Below are positions 38,695 to 50,539 of a stretch of 64,000 nucleotides of DNA, in pieces. The notes below the pieces were generated by a model that was not told where the DNA came from, ran no database searches, and saw nothing but the letters and a program-made list of their open reading frames with translations. The stretch's first letter is position 1, and the number at the start of each line of letters is the position of its first letter. Source of the DNA: Mycolicibacterium sphagni (GTDB taxonomy: Bacteria > Actinomycetota > Actinomycetes > Mycobacteriales > Mycobacteriaceae); NCBI RefSeq assembly GCF_002250655.1, contig NZ_NOZR01000005.1, positions 124,001 through 188,000 on the forward strand. The letters run 5' to 3'. The position numbers and the translations under genes were made by a program.

Positions 38695-38869
38695 CGTGGT
38701 TGGGACCACCGCGGCTGCGCATGGTGGTGCCGGATTCGCGTAACAACGCGTGGATCGAGCCGTACGACCGGCCTGTCGACGCCACCAGCGTGCGGATACT
38801 CGCGCCACCCTCGTAGGCGTTGCGCAGACTGTGCAACAACTGATCGTGAGCTTCGTTGGGCTTCCTCAT
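38681..38869 (-). CDS. Small HTH protein (Rv1473A-like)
   Basis: 62 aa from the ATG at 38869, with GGGGAG 7 nt upstream; a longer frame to 38923 lacks a ribosome site. The body is a single helix-turn-helix: NAYEGGASIRTLVASTGRSYGSIHALLRESG, followed by TTMRSRGG. These are the hallmarks of the short helix-turn-helix proteins (Rv1473A, 63 aa) found across actinobacteria. Probably DNA-binding; target unknown. It is convergent with acnR and upstream of the ABC-F gene, 95 nt away. Confidence 0.8.
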   Translation of the reverse strand: MRKPNEAHDQLLHSLRNAYEGGASIRTLVASTGRSYGSIHALLRESGTTMRSRGGPNHVTRR

Positions 38870-38964
38870 GATCACTCTCCCCGGTCGATCGGCGCCGTAG
38901 CCCACAGAGTAGGAGCGCTTCACGGCGGTTTGGCCGGAATCACCGAAATGGTTTATGCCAGTTG

Positions 38965-40599
38965 TCAGGCGAGCTCGATGAGATCTCTGTACTCGTCGGA
39001 CCAGAAGTCCTCGGTGCCGTCCGGAAGCAGGACCACCCGCTGCGGGTCGAGGGCTTCAGCAGCACCCGGATCGTGAGTCACCAGCACCACCGCGCCCTGG
39101 TAACTGCGCAGTGCGTCGAGAACCTGTTCGCGCGACGCGGGGTCGAGGTTGTTGGTCGGCTCGTCGAGCAACAGCACATTGGCCGTCGAGGCCACCAGAC
39201 CCGCGAGCGCCAGTCGAGTCTTCTCGCCACCGGACAGGGTGCCGGCCGGCTGATCGAGTTGGGGGCCGGTGAACATGAATGCGCCGAGCAGACTGCGCAA
39301 ATCCTGCTCGCCGGTGTCGGGTGCGGCGTGGCGGATGTTCTCCCATACCGAGGCGCTGCCATCGATGGTGTCGTGTTCCTGCGCAAAGTATCCCAGCTTG
39401 AGCCCGTGACCCGGTTCGATGGCGCCGGCGTCAGCCTTTTCCGCGCCGGCCAGGATCCGCAGGAGCGTGGTCTTACCCGCACCGTTGAGTCCGAGCACGA
39501 CGACGCGGGACCCTTTGTCGATGGCCAGGTCGACCCCGGTGAAGATCTCCAACGACCCGTAAGTCTTCGTCAGGCCCTTGGCCACCAACGGTGTGCGACC
39601 GCACACGGCCGGGGTGGGGAACCTGATCTTGGCCACCTTGTCGGCAACGCGCTCGTCGTCCAGTTCGGCGATCATGCGCTCGGCGCGGCGCAACATATTC
39701 TGTGCGGCAACAGCTTTGGTGGCCTTCGCGCCCATCTTGGCGGCCTGGGTGCGCAGCGCACTCGCCTTCTTCTCGGCGTTGGCACGTTCCCGGCGGCGGC
39801 GTTGCTCGTCGGTGGCGCGGGCGTCGAGGTACTTCTGCCAACCCATGTTGTAGACGTCGGCCTCGCCGCGCACCGCGTCGAGGAACCACACCCGGTTGAC
39901 CACCTCGTCGAGCAATTCGACGTTGTGGCTGATGATCACCAGGCCACCGGTGTGTGATTTGAGGAAGTCCCGCAGCCAGCCGATCGAGTCGGCGTCCAGG
40001 TGGTTGGTCGGCTCGTCGAGCAAGAGAGTGGTGTTGGAGGACCCGGTGCCGGAGCCTCCGCCCGCCGCGAACAGAATCCGGGACAGCTCGACACGCCTGC
40101 GCTGGCCACCGGACAGTGTGCGCAGCGGCTGGGTGAGGACTCGTTCGGGCAGACCCAGGCTGGCGCAGATGCGGCCGGCTTCGCTCTCGGCGGCGTATCC
40201 GCCCAATGCCGCGAAGCGCTCCTCGAGCTGGCCGTACCGGCGGACCGCCTTGTCTCGGGCGGCGTCGTCGACCACCTCGGCCATCAGCGCCTGCTGCTTT
40301 TCCAGATCGGCCAGCAGGGTGTCCAGGCCGCGCGCCGACAGCACCCGGTCACGGGCCAGAACGTCGAGGTCACCCTCGCGGGGATCCTGTGGCAGATAGC
40401 CGACGTCGCCGGTGCGGACGACGGTGCCCGCGTACGGTTCACCCTCGCCAGCCAGGATCCGCATCGTCGTGGTCTTCCCGGCACCGTTGCGTCCGACCAG
40501 ACCGATGCGGTCGCCGGGCTGCACCCGCAGCGCCGGGCCTTCGGCAAGCAGCAGCGTGCGTGCGCCGGCGCGGACCTCGAGATCCGTTGCGGTGATCAC
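38965..40599 (-). CDS. ABC-F ATP-binding protein (Rv1473-like)
   Basis: 544 aa from the GTG at 40599, with AAGGAG 9 nt upstream; the longer open frame would overlap echA12. Two ABC domains without membrane helices: Walker A GLVGRNGAGKTT (about residue 31) and GLNGAGKTT (about 350), signatures LSGGQRRRVELSR and LSGGEKTRLALAG, and Walker B LLLDEPTNHLD and LLLDEPTNNLD. A Lys/Arg/Ala-rich linker lies between (about 235-300). ABC-F proteins act on the ribosome (Ettema-like translation factors or antibiotic protection) rather than in transport. It lies 19 nt downstream of echA12. Confidence 0.92.
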   Translation of the reverse strand: MITATDLEVRAGARTLLLAEGPALRVQPGDRIGLVGRNGAGKTTTMRILAGEGEPYAGTVVRTGDVGYLPQDPREGDLDVLARDRVLSARGLDTLLADLEKQQALMAEVVDDAARDKAVRRYGQLEERFAALGGYAAESEAGRICASLGLPERVLTQPLRTLSGGQRRRVELSRILFAAGGGSGTGSSNTTLLLDEPTNHLDADSIGWLRDFLKSHTGGLVIISHNVELLDEVVNRVWFLDAVRGEADVYNMGWQKYLDARATDEQRRRRERANAEKKASALRTQAAKMGAKATKAVAAQNMLRRAERMIAELDDERVADKVAKIRFPTPAVCGRTPLVAKGLTKTYGSLEIFTGVDLAIDKGSRVVVLGLNGAGKTTLLRILAGAEKADAGAIEPGHGLKLGYFAQEHDTIDGSASVWENIRHAAPDTGEQDLRSLLGAFMFTGPQLDQPAGTLSGGEKTRLALAGLVASTANVLLLDEPTNNLDPASREQVLDALRSYQGAVVLVTHDPGAAEALDPQRVVLLPDGTEDFWSDEYRDLIELA

Positions 40600-40618
40600 G
40601 CGTGCTGCTCCTTCATCT

Positions 40619-41452
40619 CTATGGCTTGTCGTCGGTGAAGACCGGGGCGCGGTTCTCGGCACGCGCAGCGACCGCCTCTTCGAAGTTGGCGGTGAGCAGG
40701 CGCACATAGAGTTGCCCGAGGCCCTCGGCCTGCATATGCCCCTCCAGGCTACCGGCGTCCAGTCCACTCCATAGCGTCCGCTTGGTCAACTCGATACCCG
40801 GCCGGGAGAATGCCGCGATGCGGGTGGCGATCTCGAAAGAGGCCGCCAACAACTCCTCTTCGGGCACCTGCCGGGAGACCAGACCAATCCGTTCGGCTTC
40901 CTGCGCGTCGACGTCGCGGCCGGTGAGCATGATCTCGAACGCCCGCGACGATCCGATCGCCCGCGGCAGCAGGTAGCTCAGGCCCAGTTCACTGGCGGTT
41001 AGGCCGTTGTTGATCCCGGCCGCGCGGAAGTAGGCGCCGCTGGCGGCGACCCGGATGTCGGCTGCCAGCGCCAGGCACAGCCCGCCACCGATGGCGGCAC
41101 CGTTGACCGCCGCGATGATCGGCTGGTGCAGCCGCCGCATGGCGAGGATCACATCGTCGAGCAACTCCATGGACCGCAGGCCGAACGAGGGCCGGGTCAG
41201 CCCCGCAACGTGCGGCACCGAGCCGGCCGACTTGTGGTCAGCGCCCGAGGAGAAGCCACGCCCGGCACCGGTCAGCACAACCGCGCGCACGGAGTTGTCG
41301 TAGCTGAGTTCGGTGAGAACCTCCTTGAGCGGCACCATGACATCGAACGCCATGGAATTCATCCGCTCGGGACGGTTCAGGGTTACCAGGGCAACGCCTG
41401 GCTGCGGGATGTCGACGAGGACGAAACCAGAGTCACGAATCACGGGTTGCAC
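40619..41452 (-). CDS. echA12: Enoyl-CoA hydratase/isomerase EchA12
   Basis: 277 aa crotonase. The oxyanion-hole strands are GAGRGFSSGADHKSAG (about residue 62) and NGAAIGGGLCLALAADIRVA (about 115), with SELGLSYLLPRAIGSSRAFEIMLTGRDVDAQEAERIGLV following. It acts on enoyl-CoA thioesters in beta-oxidation or a related branch; exact chain unknown. The order echA12-trx-suf downstream of acn matches Rv1472-Rv1471. It is likely co-transcribed with the ABC-F gene that follows. Confidence 0.92.
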   Translation of the reverse strand: MQPVIRDSGFVLVDIPQPGVALVTLNRPERMNSMAFDVMVPLKEVLTELSYDNSVRAVVLTGAGRGFSSGADHKSAGSVPHVAGLTRPSFGLRSMELLDDVILAMRRLHQPIIAAVNGAAIGGGLCLALAADIRVAASGAYFRAAGINNGLTASELGLSYLLPRAIGSSRAFEIMLTGRDVDAQEAERIGLVSRQVPEEELLAASFEIATRIAAFSRPGIELTKRTLWSGLDAGSLEGHMQAEGLGQLYVRLLTANFEEAVAARAENRAPVFTDDKP

Positions 41453-41470
41453 GCTATCGCGTGCACGGGG

Positions 41471-41830
41471 TTAGGCGTCCTTGGACTGAGACGCGACCGC
41501 CGCGTCGACGTCGAACTCCTTGACCTGCGTGATGAGGTCCTCGAGGGCGGCGGGCGGCAGCGCACCGGCCTGATTGAAGATCAGCTTGCCCTTCTTGAAC
41601 GCCATCAGCGTCGGGATGGATCGGATCTCGGCGGCAGCGGCCAGCTCCTGCTCAGCCTCCGTGTCGACCTTGCCGTAGACCACGTCGGGGTGCTTGTCCG
41701 ACGACGCGGAGAACGTCGGGGCGAACGCGCGACAGGGTCCGCACCACGACGCCCAAAAGTCGACCAGCACGATGTCGTTGCCGGTGATGGTGTCGTTGAA
41801 ATTCTGCGCGGTCAGGTCTTGTGTAGCCAC
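41471..41830 (-). CDS. trxB1: Thioredoxin (Rv1471 type)
   Basis: 119 aa, complete thioredoxin fold with active site FWASWCGPCRAF near residue 30 and the cis-Pro loop in IRSIPTLMAFKKGK. Reduces protein disulfides using a thioredoxin reductase. M. tuberculosis names the gene at this position trxB1 although it encodes thioredoxin, not the reductase. GTG start, 18 nt before echA12. Upstream, the M. tuberculosis trxA/ctpD genes are replaced by an Old Yellow Enzyme and two unknown genes. Confidence 0.92.
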   Translation of the reverse strand: MATQDLTAQNFNDTITGNDIVLVDFWASWCGPCRAFAPTFSASSDKHPDVVYGKVDTEAEQELAAAAEIRSIPTLMAFKKGKLIFNQAGALPPAALEDLITQVKEFDVDAAVASQSKDA

Positions 41831-41874
41831 GTCAGTCCTAACGTCGGGTTGGCGGGGTGTGTTCCCAGTTGGAA

Positions 41875-42984
41875 TTAGTACAAACGGCCCAGGGCGGTGG
41901 CCGCATCGAAACCGGCGAACTCGTCGAGCTTGCCGTCACGCACCCGGTTCACCCAGCCTGGATCGGCAAGCAACGCGCGGCCGACGGCGACGATGTCGAA
42001 TTCGCCGGCTTCGAACTGGTCCACAAGCCGGTCGATGGACGAAGGTGGTATCGGCCCGCCCTGCCCGCCGGGGTTGAATTCGGATTCCAGCCCCACTGTG
42101 CCGACGGCGATGACGGGCAGGCCGGTCATCTTCTTGGTCCAGCCGGCCAGGCTCAATCGCGGGTCCTCGTCGGGGAAGCCGGGCAGATAATGCCGACGGG
42201 TCGAGGGGTGCAGGATATCCACGCCCGCTTCGACCAGCGGGGCCAGTAGCTGCTCGAGTTCCGCGCCGCTGCCGACGATCTGCGCGTCGTAGCGGTTCAT
42301 CTTCCACTGCGAGAACCGGTAGATGATCGGGAAGCCGGGACCCACTGCCGCGCGCACAGCAGCAACGACTTCGGCGGGGAATCGGGTGCGCGCGTCCAGC
42401 GAGCCGCCGTAGCCGTCGTCGCGGTGATTGGTGTGCTCCCAGAGGAATTGGTCGAGCAGATAGCCGTGGGCACCGTGGATCTCGACGGCGTCGAAGCCGG
42501 CAGCGCGGGCGTTAGCAGCGGCCAGCGCATAGGCCTGCGCGAGCGCGGGTAGCTCGTCGAGGCTCAGCGCCCGCCCGATCGGGCTGCCCGCGAGGTCGAT
42601 TCCCGACGGGCTGACCGGCACCTGGTCGGGACCGTCGCCGTCGTGCACCCCGCGCGCGGCGCCCTGATGCCAGAGTTGTGCGGCGATAGCCGCGCCTTGC
42701 GCGTGTACGGCGTCGGTGACCGCACGCCAGCCGGCGAGCACATCGTCGCCGTCCAGATTGGGGACGCGGTCCGGCCAACCGGCGGCCGGGTGCGGAATGC
42801 GGACGCCCTCGGTGATGACCAGCGCGGTGCCACCCGCCGCCCGGCGGGCGTAATACGCGGCGACGTCCGGTCCCGGCACACCGTCCGGCGATGCGGCCCG
42901 GGTCATCGGGGCCATCGCGAAGCGGTTGCGCACGGTCAGCGAACCGACGGTCAGCGGTGTGAACAGGTCCTGCACGGGGTCCAT
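41875..42984 (-). CDS. Old Yellow Enzyme family NADH:flavin oxidoreductase
   Basis: About 369 aa from the ATG at 42984 (GGATGA 5 nt upstream; a GTG at 43002 is possible). FMN-binding TIM barrel: LTVRNRFAMAPMTRAAS at the start, GGTALVITEGVRI, AAQLWHQG, EIHGAHGYLLDQFL (substrate His pair region) and the phosphate-site DIVAVGRALLADPGW. It reduces activated C=C bonds with NAD(P)H. The family is common in mycobacteria but this locus does not carry it in M. tuberculosis as I recall. It is downstream of two unknown genes and 44 nt before the thioredoxin. Confidence 0.9.
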   Translation of the reverse strand: MDPVQDLFTPLTVGSLTVRNRFAMAPMTRAASPDGVPGPDVAAYYARRAAGGTALVITEGVRIPHPAAGWPDRVPNLDGDDVLAGWRAVTDAVHAQGAAIAAQLWHQGAARGVHDGDGPDQVPVSPSGIDLAGSPIGRALSLDELPALAQAYALAAANARAAGFDAVEIHGAHGYLLDQFLWEHTNHRDDGYGGSLDARTRFPAEVVAAVRAAVGPGFPIIYRFSQWKMNRYDAQIVGSGAELEQLLAPLVEAGVDILHPSTRRHYLPGFPDEDPRLSLAGWTKKMTGLPVIAVGTVGLESEFNPGGQGGPIPPSSIDRLVDQFEAGEFDIVAVGRALLADPGWVNRVRDGKLDEFAGFDAATALGRLY

Positions 42985-43029
42985 GGATTCATCCAACGCC
43001 ACCGTGGGGCGTCGTGATTCCGCAGAGGC

Positions 43030-43665
43030 TTACAGCGTTGCTTCAACCCGGCGGAAGAAGTCGGTGATGTCGGTCGCCAGCGTGTCGACGTCGGCGGCGA
43101 GGTCCAGGTCATGCACGGCACCGAATGGCGCATTCCACAGCGGCCCGGTACGCGGTGACGTGGCGAAGTCCCACGGCCCGACGTAGGCGTAGGGCAGTTC
43201 ATGGAAGTCGTCGCCGGCCGATACGCCGTAGTTGACTTCGCCGGCACTGGCCGCGACGTCGAAATGTTCGGGCCACAACACCGGATGACTTTCGGGGAGA
43301 ACGGTTTTTATCGCAAAGCCACCGGCATACAGACACCGGTAGATGACGTCGGCCTCATCGGCGTCGAGCTGCAGGACGGAGTCAGGGTCCAGTGCCGCGA
43401 CCGATTCGTATGCCCCGGCAGGCGGACCGATCTCCAGACCGCTGGCCGCGGCAACGTCCCGAACCGGGCCGGCCAGCGCGGTGCTGCCGCCCGGCCACAC
43501 CAGTGTTGTGCCGTGCACGGCGATCGCCAGCGTGGTGTCGCTGAATCCGTCCGGACGCACCGCCAGCCGGATCGTTCCCGTCGCGCGGTATTGCGGTCCG
43601 GCCAGGAAGCTCTCGGCGATGCCGTGCAACTGACGGCGGGTCGCTACGACGGTCCCAATGGTCAC
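43030..43665 (-). CDS. Conserved hypothetical soluble protein
   Basis: 211 aa, unrecognised. Beta-rich N-terminal half (YRATGTIRLAVRPDGFSDTTLAIAVHGTTLVW) and a conserved-looking HFDVAASAGEVNYGVSAGDDFHELPYAYVGPWD segment near residues 135-170, given here as landmarks HFDVAASAGE and PYAYVGPWD. The latter, with conserved His, Asp and Trp, could form a ligand site. No signal peptide. GTG start overlapping the upstream membrane gene's stop as GTGA, so the two proteins are probably made together. Confidence 0.72.
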   Translation of the reverse strand: MTIGTVVATRRQLHGIAESFLAGPQYRATGTIRLAVRPDGFSDTTLAIAVHGTTLVWPGGSTALAGPVRDVAAASGLEIGPPAGAYESVAALDPDSVLQLDADEADVIYRCLYAGGFAIKTVLPESHPVLWPEHFDVAASAGEVNYGVSAGDDFHELPYAYVGPWDFATSPRTGPLWNAPFGAVHDLDLAADVDTLATDITDFFRRVEATL

Positions 43666-44231
43666 TCGGCCTTCCCTTCGGTGCTATCGATGAGTCCCAG
43701 CGCCCGCTCCTTGGCCCGATCGGCGTTGGCCAGCAATCGATCTCGCCGGCCCGGCCACCAGAACACATCGAACCCGAGCAGGACGAGATACACGCACGAC
43801 GACACCAGGTCGCGTGTCGATGCGAACACCGAGTCCCATATCGCCATCCCGGCCGCCACGACGAGGACCAGCGGGACCACCCAGCGAAACGCGCGGCCCG
43901 ACTTCTCGGAGTTGTGCAGCCCGTCGGCGTAGTCCACTACCGCCCGCGCCAATGCCGGGTCGCCCATGCGGCCGCCACAGCGGGTGACACCGGCGACCCG
44001 CACGCGCTGCTCACCGGTGAGCGCGCAAGCGCCCGGCCAGTACCGGACCATCCGCCGGCCCAGCCAGACTCCATAGATGAGCGAGATGATCGCCATGGCG
44101 ATCAGGCCGGCGAACCACAGCCCGGAATCCAGCCATGCCAGCAGACCAAGGAAAAAGCCGACGGCAAGGCCGACCATGATGGCGCGGGTAATCGCACCGC
44201 CCCGCCAGACGAAGGCGGGGACGGTGAGCAT
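43662..44231 (-). CDS. Unknown four-helix membrane protein
   Basis: 189 aa, not recognised. Two hydrophobic segments near residues 15-32 and 38-55 and two more near 117-133 and 142-160, separated by a soluble loop containing two Cys (GACALTGEQ, GVTRCGGRMG). The C-terminus is charged (RDRLLANADRAKERALGL). It lies 9 nt after sufT and is coupled by GTGA overlap to the hypothetical gene downstream. Whether it belongs to the suf transcript is uncertain. Confidence 0.72.
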   Translation of the reverse strand: MLTVPAFVWRGGAITRAIMVGLAVGFFLGLLAWLDSGLWFAGLIAMAIISLIYGVWLGRRMVRYWPGACALTGEQRVRVAGVTRCGGRMGDPALARAVVDYADGLHNSEKSGRAFRWVVPLVLVVAAGMAIWDSVFASTRDLVSSCVYLVLLGFDVFWWPGRRDRLLANADRAKERALGLIDSTEGKAE

Positions 44232-44240
44232 TCTCGCAGG

Positions 44241-44590
44241 CTAGACCGTGAAGCCGAGGGCGCGCAGTTGTTCGCGGCCGTCCTCGGTGATCTTGTCAGG
44301 CCCCCACGGCGGATTCCACACCCAGTTGATCTTTATCTCGTTGACCAGCCCGGCGCCGACGAGCGCCGTGCGCGTCTGGTCCTCGATCACATCGGTGAGC
44401 GGACAGGCGGCCGACGTCAACGTCATGTCGACGAGGGCGACCTTCGAGCCGTCCGCGCCTTCGACGTTCAGGCCGTACACCAGGCCGAGGTCGACGACGT
44501 TGATGCCGAGTTCGGGGTCCACCACGTCGCGCATGGCTTCCTCGATATCGGCCAAGAATTCCTCTGACGGTGTCTCTGAGGCGGTATCAC

Positions 44591-44594
<4 letters not shown>
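44241..44594 (-). CDS. sufT: SufT-type DUF59 Fe-S assembly protein
   Basis: 117 aa from the ATG at 44594, preceded by GGAGG. DUF59/MIP18 fold with EAMRDVVDPELGINVVDLGLVYGL at residues 15-40 and the conserved TSAACPLTDVIEDQ containing the single Cys. Rv1466 equivalent. SufT proteins help Fe-S cluster maturation or delivery. The start overlaps the sufU stop (ATGA). A longer upstream frame reads across sufU and is not used. Last clear member of the suf operon. Confidence 0.92.
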
Positions 44595-47061
<2,467 letters not shown>

Positions 47062-47065
<4 letters not shown>

Positions 47066-48252
47066 GGCTGTGTGGCTTTCGCTTCCGTTATTGCTAGTTC
47101 TCGTTCGATGGCTTCGGTGAGGCGTTCACGGACGGCCGGCACGGCGATCTTGGCGATGATCTCCCCGAAGAAGGCACGCACCACAAGCCTGCGGGCCTGC
47201 TCCTCCGGGATGCCGCGGGCCTGCAGGTAGAACAGCTGCTCGTCGTCGAAACGTCCGGTGGCACTGGCATGCCCGGCGCCGACGATCTCCCCGGTCTCGA
47301 TCTCCAGGTTGGGCACCGAGTCGGCGCGGGCGCCATCGGTGAGCACCAGATTGCGGTTGACCTCGAAGGTGTCTGTGCCGGTGGCGCTGGCTCGGATGAG
47401 CACGTCGCCGACCCACACGGTGTGTGCGTCCGGCTTCGCCGAGTCCGGGTCGCCTTGTAGCGCACCCTTGTACAGCACATCCGACTTGCAGTTCGGCTGG
47501 GAGTGGTCGACCAGTAGGCGCGATTCGAAGTGCTGGCCGTCATCGGCGAAATACGTGCCGAGCATCTGCGCCTCGCCGCCGGGGCCGGTGTAGCGCACGG
47601 TCGCGGTGGTCCGCACGACGTCGCCGCCCAGCGTCACGTTGACATGCCCGAGCACGGCATCGCGGCCCAGCAGTGCGTGGTGGGCACTGACGTGCACCAT
47701 GTCGTCGGCCCAGTCGGCGATCCAGATGACCCCAACCGCCGCGGCATCGCCGACGATGATCTCGACGTTGTCGGCGTAGGTGCCGCTTCCGCGAAGGTCG
47801 ACCACGACAATGGCACGCGCCTGCTCTTCGATCCGGATCTGCAGGTGCCCGTAGGCCACCGCGCCCTCGCCGGGGCCGTCAACGGTGATCTCGATGGGCT
47901 TGGCGATCTCGGCACCCCGCGCGACGGTGATCACCGTGGCGGAGTTGAACGACGAGAACGCCTGTGCGGCAACTCGATCAGCTGGAACACCGCCCTGGCC
48001 GAGACGCTCGTCCTTGCGGCCGACTGTCTCCACCGTCACGTCGGGTTGTTCGGTGACGCTGATCTGTGCGGACCCGGTCGCGGGCGCCGAGCCGTCGTGC
48101 AGGCCGCGCAACCGCTTGAGCGGAGTGAACCGCCAGATCTCGTCGCGGCCGCCGGGCACCTCGAAGGCGTCGACGTCGAACGAGCTGAACTGCTCACCCT
48201 TGTTGGCGGCAGTGAGTCGCGAACCCTCAACCGCCGTAGTCGCGTTGGACAT
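47062..48252 (-). CDS. sufD: SufD scaffold subunit
   Basis: 396 aa, beta-helix SufBD family. C-terminal landmarks: LVDHSQPNCKSDVLYKGAL, LVLTDGARADSVPNLEIETGEIVGAGHASATGRFDDEQLFYLQARGI (landmarks VPNLEI, GHASATG, QLFYLQARG) with the conserved His that takes part in cluster binding. Forms the SufB1-C2-D1 complex. The start overlaps the sufB stop by 1 nt (TGATG). Rv1462 equivalent. Confidence 0.95.
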
Positions 48253-49694
48253 CAGCCGACAGCACCTTCCATCTGCAGCTCGATCAGCCGGTTGAGCTCA
48301 AGGGCGTACTCCATCGGCAGTTCCTTGGCGATGGGTTCGACGAAGCCGCGCACCACCATGGCCATCGCCTCGTCCTCGGTCATGCCGCGGCTCATCAGGT
48401 AGAACAGCTGATCGGCGCTCACCTTGGACACCGTGGCCTCATGCCCCATCGTGACGTCGTCCTCGCGGATGTCGACATAGGGGTACGTGTCGCTGCGGCT
48501 GATCGTATCGACAAGCAGCGCATCGCATTTCACGCTGGAACGCGATCCGTGCGCGCCCTTGTTTATCTGGACCAGACCGCGGTAGGACGTCCGCCCGCCG
48601 CCGCGTGCCACCGACTTCGACACGATGTTGCTCGACGTGTTCGGCGCCAGATGCAGCATCTTGGCTCCGGTGTCCTGGTGCTGACCCTCGCCGGCGAACG
48701 CCACCGAGAGCACCTCACCCTTGGCGTGCTCGCCGGTCATCCACACCGCCGGGTACTTCATGGTCACCTTCGAGCCGATGTTCCCGTCGACCCATTCCAT
48801 GGTGGCGCCGGCCTCAGCCCTGGCGCGCTTGGTCACCAGGTTGTAGACGTTGTTGGACCAGTTCTGGATGGTCGTATACCGCACCCGCGCACCGGGTTTG
48901 ACGATGATCTCCACTACCGCCGAGTGCAGCGAGTCGCTCTTGTAGATCGGTGCCGTACAGCCCTCCACGTAATGCACGTAGGAGCCCTCGTCGGCGATGA
49001 TCAGAGTGCGCTCGAACTGGCCCATGTTCTCGGTGTTGATCCGGAAGTAGGCCTGCAGCGGGATGTCGACATGCACACCCTTGGGCACGTAGATGAACGA
49101 ACCACCCGACCACACCGCGGTGTTGAGCGCGGAGAACTTGTTGTCGCCGGCCGGGATCACCGTGCCGAAGTACTGCTTGAAGAGCTCCGGGTGTTCCCGC
49201 AGACCCGAGTCGGTGTCCAGGAAGATGACGCCCTGGGCTTCCAGATCCTCACGGATGGAGTGGTACACCACCTCGGATTCGTACTGCGCGGCCACACCCG
49301 AAACGAGGCGCTGCTTCTCCGCCTCCGGGATACCCAGACGCTCGTAGGTGTTCTTGATATCGGCGGGCAGGTCATCCCACGTCGCGGCCTGCTTTTCGCT
49401 GGAGCGCACGAAGTATTTGATGTTGTCGAAGAAGATGCCCTCGAGGTTGGAGCCCCAGTTCGGCATCGGCTTCTTGTCGAAGGTGCGCAGCGCCCGCAGG
49501 CGCATATCGAGCATCCACTCCGGCTCGTTCTTCTTGGCCGAGATGTCACGCACGACCGCTTCGGACAGGCCACGCTGCGCGCTGGCACCCGCAACGTCGG
49601 AGTCCGACCAGCCATAGCCGTAATTGCCCAAGGACGCGATGGTCTCGTCCTGGGTCAGCGGCTCAGCCTGCTTGGCTTCCGGTGTGAGTGTCAT
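48252..49694 (-). CDS. sufB: SufB scaffold subunit, intein-free
   Basis: 480 aa. SufBD family: [11 protein letters not shown] near the N-terminus, [20 protein letters not shown] near 250, and [18 protein letters not shown] near 385 containing the cluster-site Cys. M. tuberculosis SufB is 846 aa because of an intein; here the reading frame is continuous at normal SufB length with no intein. ATG at 49694 lies in the GACACTCA region; the longer frame to 49880 would overlap sufR. Second gene of the operon, 64 nt after sufR. Confidence 0.96.
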   Translation of the reverse strand: MTLTPEAKQAEPLTQDETIASLGNYGYGWSDSDVAGASAQRGLSEAVVRDISAKKNEPEWMLDMRLRALRTFDKKPMPNWGSNLEGIFFDNIKYFVRSSEKQAATWDDLPADIKNTYERLGIPEAEKQRLVSGVAAQYESEVVYHSIREDLEAQGVIFLDTDSGLREHPELFKQYFGTVIPAGDNKFSALNTAVWSGGSFIYVPKGVHVDIPLQAYFRINTENMGQFERTLIIADEGSYVHYVEGCTAPIYKSDSLHSAVVEIIVKPGARVRYTTIQNWSNNVYNLVTKRARAEAGATMEWVDGNIGSKVTMKYPAVWMTGEHAKGEVLSVAFAGEGQHQDTGAKMLHLAPNTSSNIVSKSVARGGGRTSYRGLVQINKGAHGSRSSVKCDALLVDTISRSDTYPYVDIREDDVTMGHEATVSKVSADQLFYLMSRGMTEDEAMAMVVRGFVEPIAKELPMEYALELNRLIELQMEGAVG

Positions 49695-49758
49695 GGCGAC
49701 GCTCCTCAATCGATCGTGGCGGCTTCGGTACAGGCTGAGCACCGAAGGTGGTGCTGGT

Positions 49759-50451
49759 CTAGCGGTGTGCCGGGGTGAGTGGCACGTGGGTAGTACAGGC
49801 GCAGTCGCCGTTGGCGATCGTCGCCAGGCGCTGCACGTGGGTACCGAGAACCTCGGACATGGCCTTCTGCTCGGCCTCACACAGTTCCGGGAACTCCTCG
49901 GCGACGTGCGAAACCGGGCAATGGTGTTGGCAGATCTCGATGCCCTGCAGCGGGCCGCGCACTCGCGTCGTGGTCGCCGCGTAACCGGCCGCCGTCAACG
50001 CATCGGCTACCCGCTCAGCAGTGGATTCAACGTCGTCGGGGCCGGGCTTTACTCCCGCCAGGATGGCGTCGATCCGGCGTCGGGCGAATGTCTCCACCGC
50101 CTCCTCGCCACCGATCTCGCGCAGTTGGCGAATCGCGGCCGAGGCCAGGTCGTCGTAAGTGTGCTCGAGCTTGGCGCGCCCAGCGGCAGTGAGCCGGTAG
50201 CGCTTGGCGGGCCTGCCCCGGCCGGCCTGCTGCCACGCGGCCGCGGCGTTGGCCTCGGCATCCCCCGCCTCGATGAGAGCGTCGAGGTGCCGGCGTACCC
50301 CGGCGGCGGAGAGGCCCAGCCGGTGACCGATCTCAGCGGCGGTGATGGATCCCGATTCGACCAGCAGCTGCACGATCGTGCGCCGAGTCTGTCCGTCGTG
50401 CACCGCGGCGCCCAGCACGGGCGCCGGATCTGCACCGGACGGGATTTTCAC
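49759..50451 (-). CDS. sufR: SufR Fe-S-sensing repressor of the suf operon
   Basis: About 230 aa. Winged HTH at residues 20-75 ([34 protein letters not shown]). The C-terminal sensor holds the [4Fe-4S] ligands: [18 protein letters not shown] and the later GDCACTT. Holo-SufR represses suf and loss of the cluster derepresses it; NO and ROS sensing was reported in M. tuberculosis. GTG at 50451 is chosen because the operator spans it; a TTG at 50469 would add six residues. First gene of sufR-BDCSUT. Confidence 0.94.
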   Translation of the reverse strand: MKIPSGADPAPVLGAAVHDGQTRRTIVQLLVESGSITAAEIGHRLGLSAAGVRRHLDALIEAGDAEANAAAAWQQAGRGRPAKRYRLTAAGRAKLEHTYDDLASAAIRQLREIGGEEAVETFARRRIDAILAGVKPGPDDVESTAERVADALTAAGYAATTTRVRGPLQGIEICQHHCPVSHVAEEFPELCEAEQKAMSEVLGTHVQRLATIANGDCACTTHVPLTPAHR

Positions 50452-50462
50452 AACACCAGTGT
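50448..50462 (-). promoter_or_regulatory. SufR operator ACACT-N5-TGTGA over the sufR start
   Basis: On the minus strand ACACTGGTGTTGTGA reads as the inverted repeat ACACT-N5-TGTGA, the pattern I recall for mycobacterial SufR. The sufR GTG start lies within it, so binding would block initiation or early transcription. TAACAC just upstream is a weak -10 candidate. Confidence 0.65.
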
Positions 50463-50539
50463 TACGCAATTAGCCGGACAGGTCTAGCAAGGGCACCCTT
50501 AGCAGCGACGGGGTCAAGCGGACCGGCAGTTAGAGTGCT

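Noticed and set aside
38870..38923. N-terminal extension of the small Rv1473A-like protein
   Set aside because: The ATG at 38869 has a good GGGGAG site and gives the family length; the extension has none.
49695..49880. Longer SufB start
   Set aside because: The extension is Arg/Pro/Ser-rich and overlaps sufR; family alignment begins at MTLTPEAKQ.
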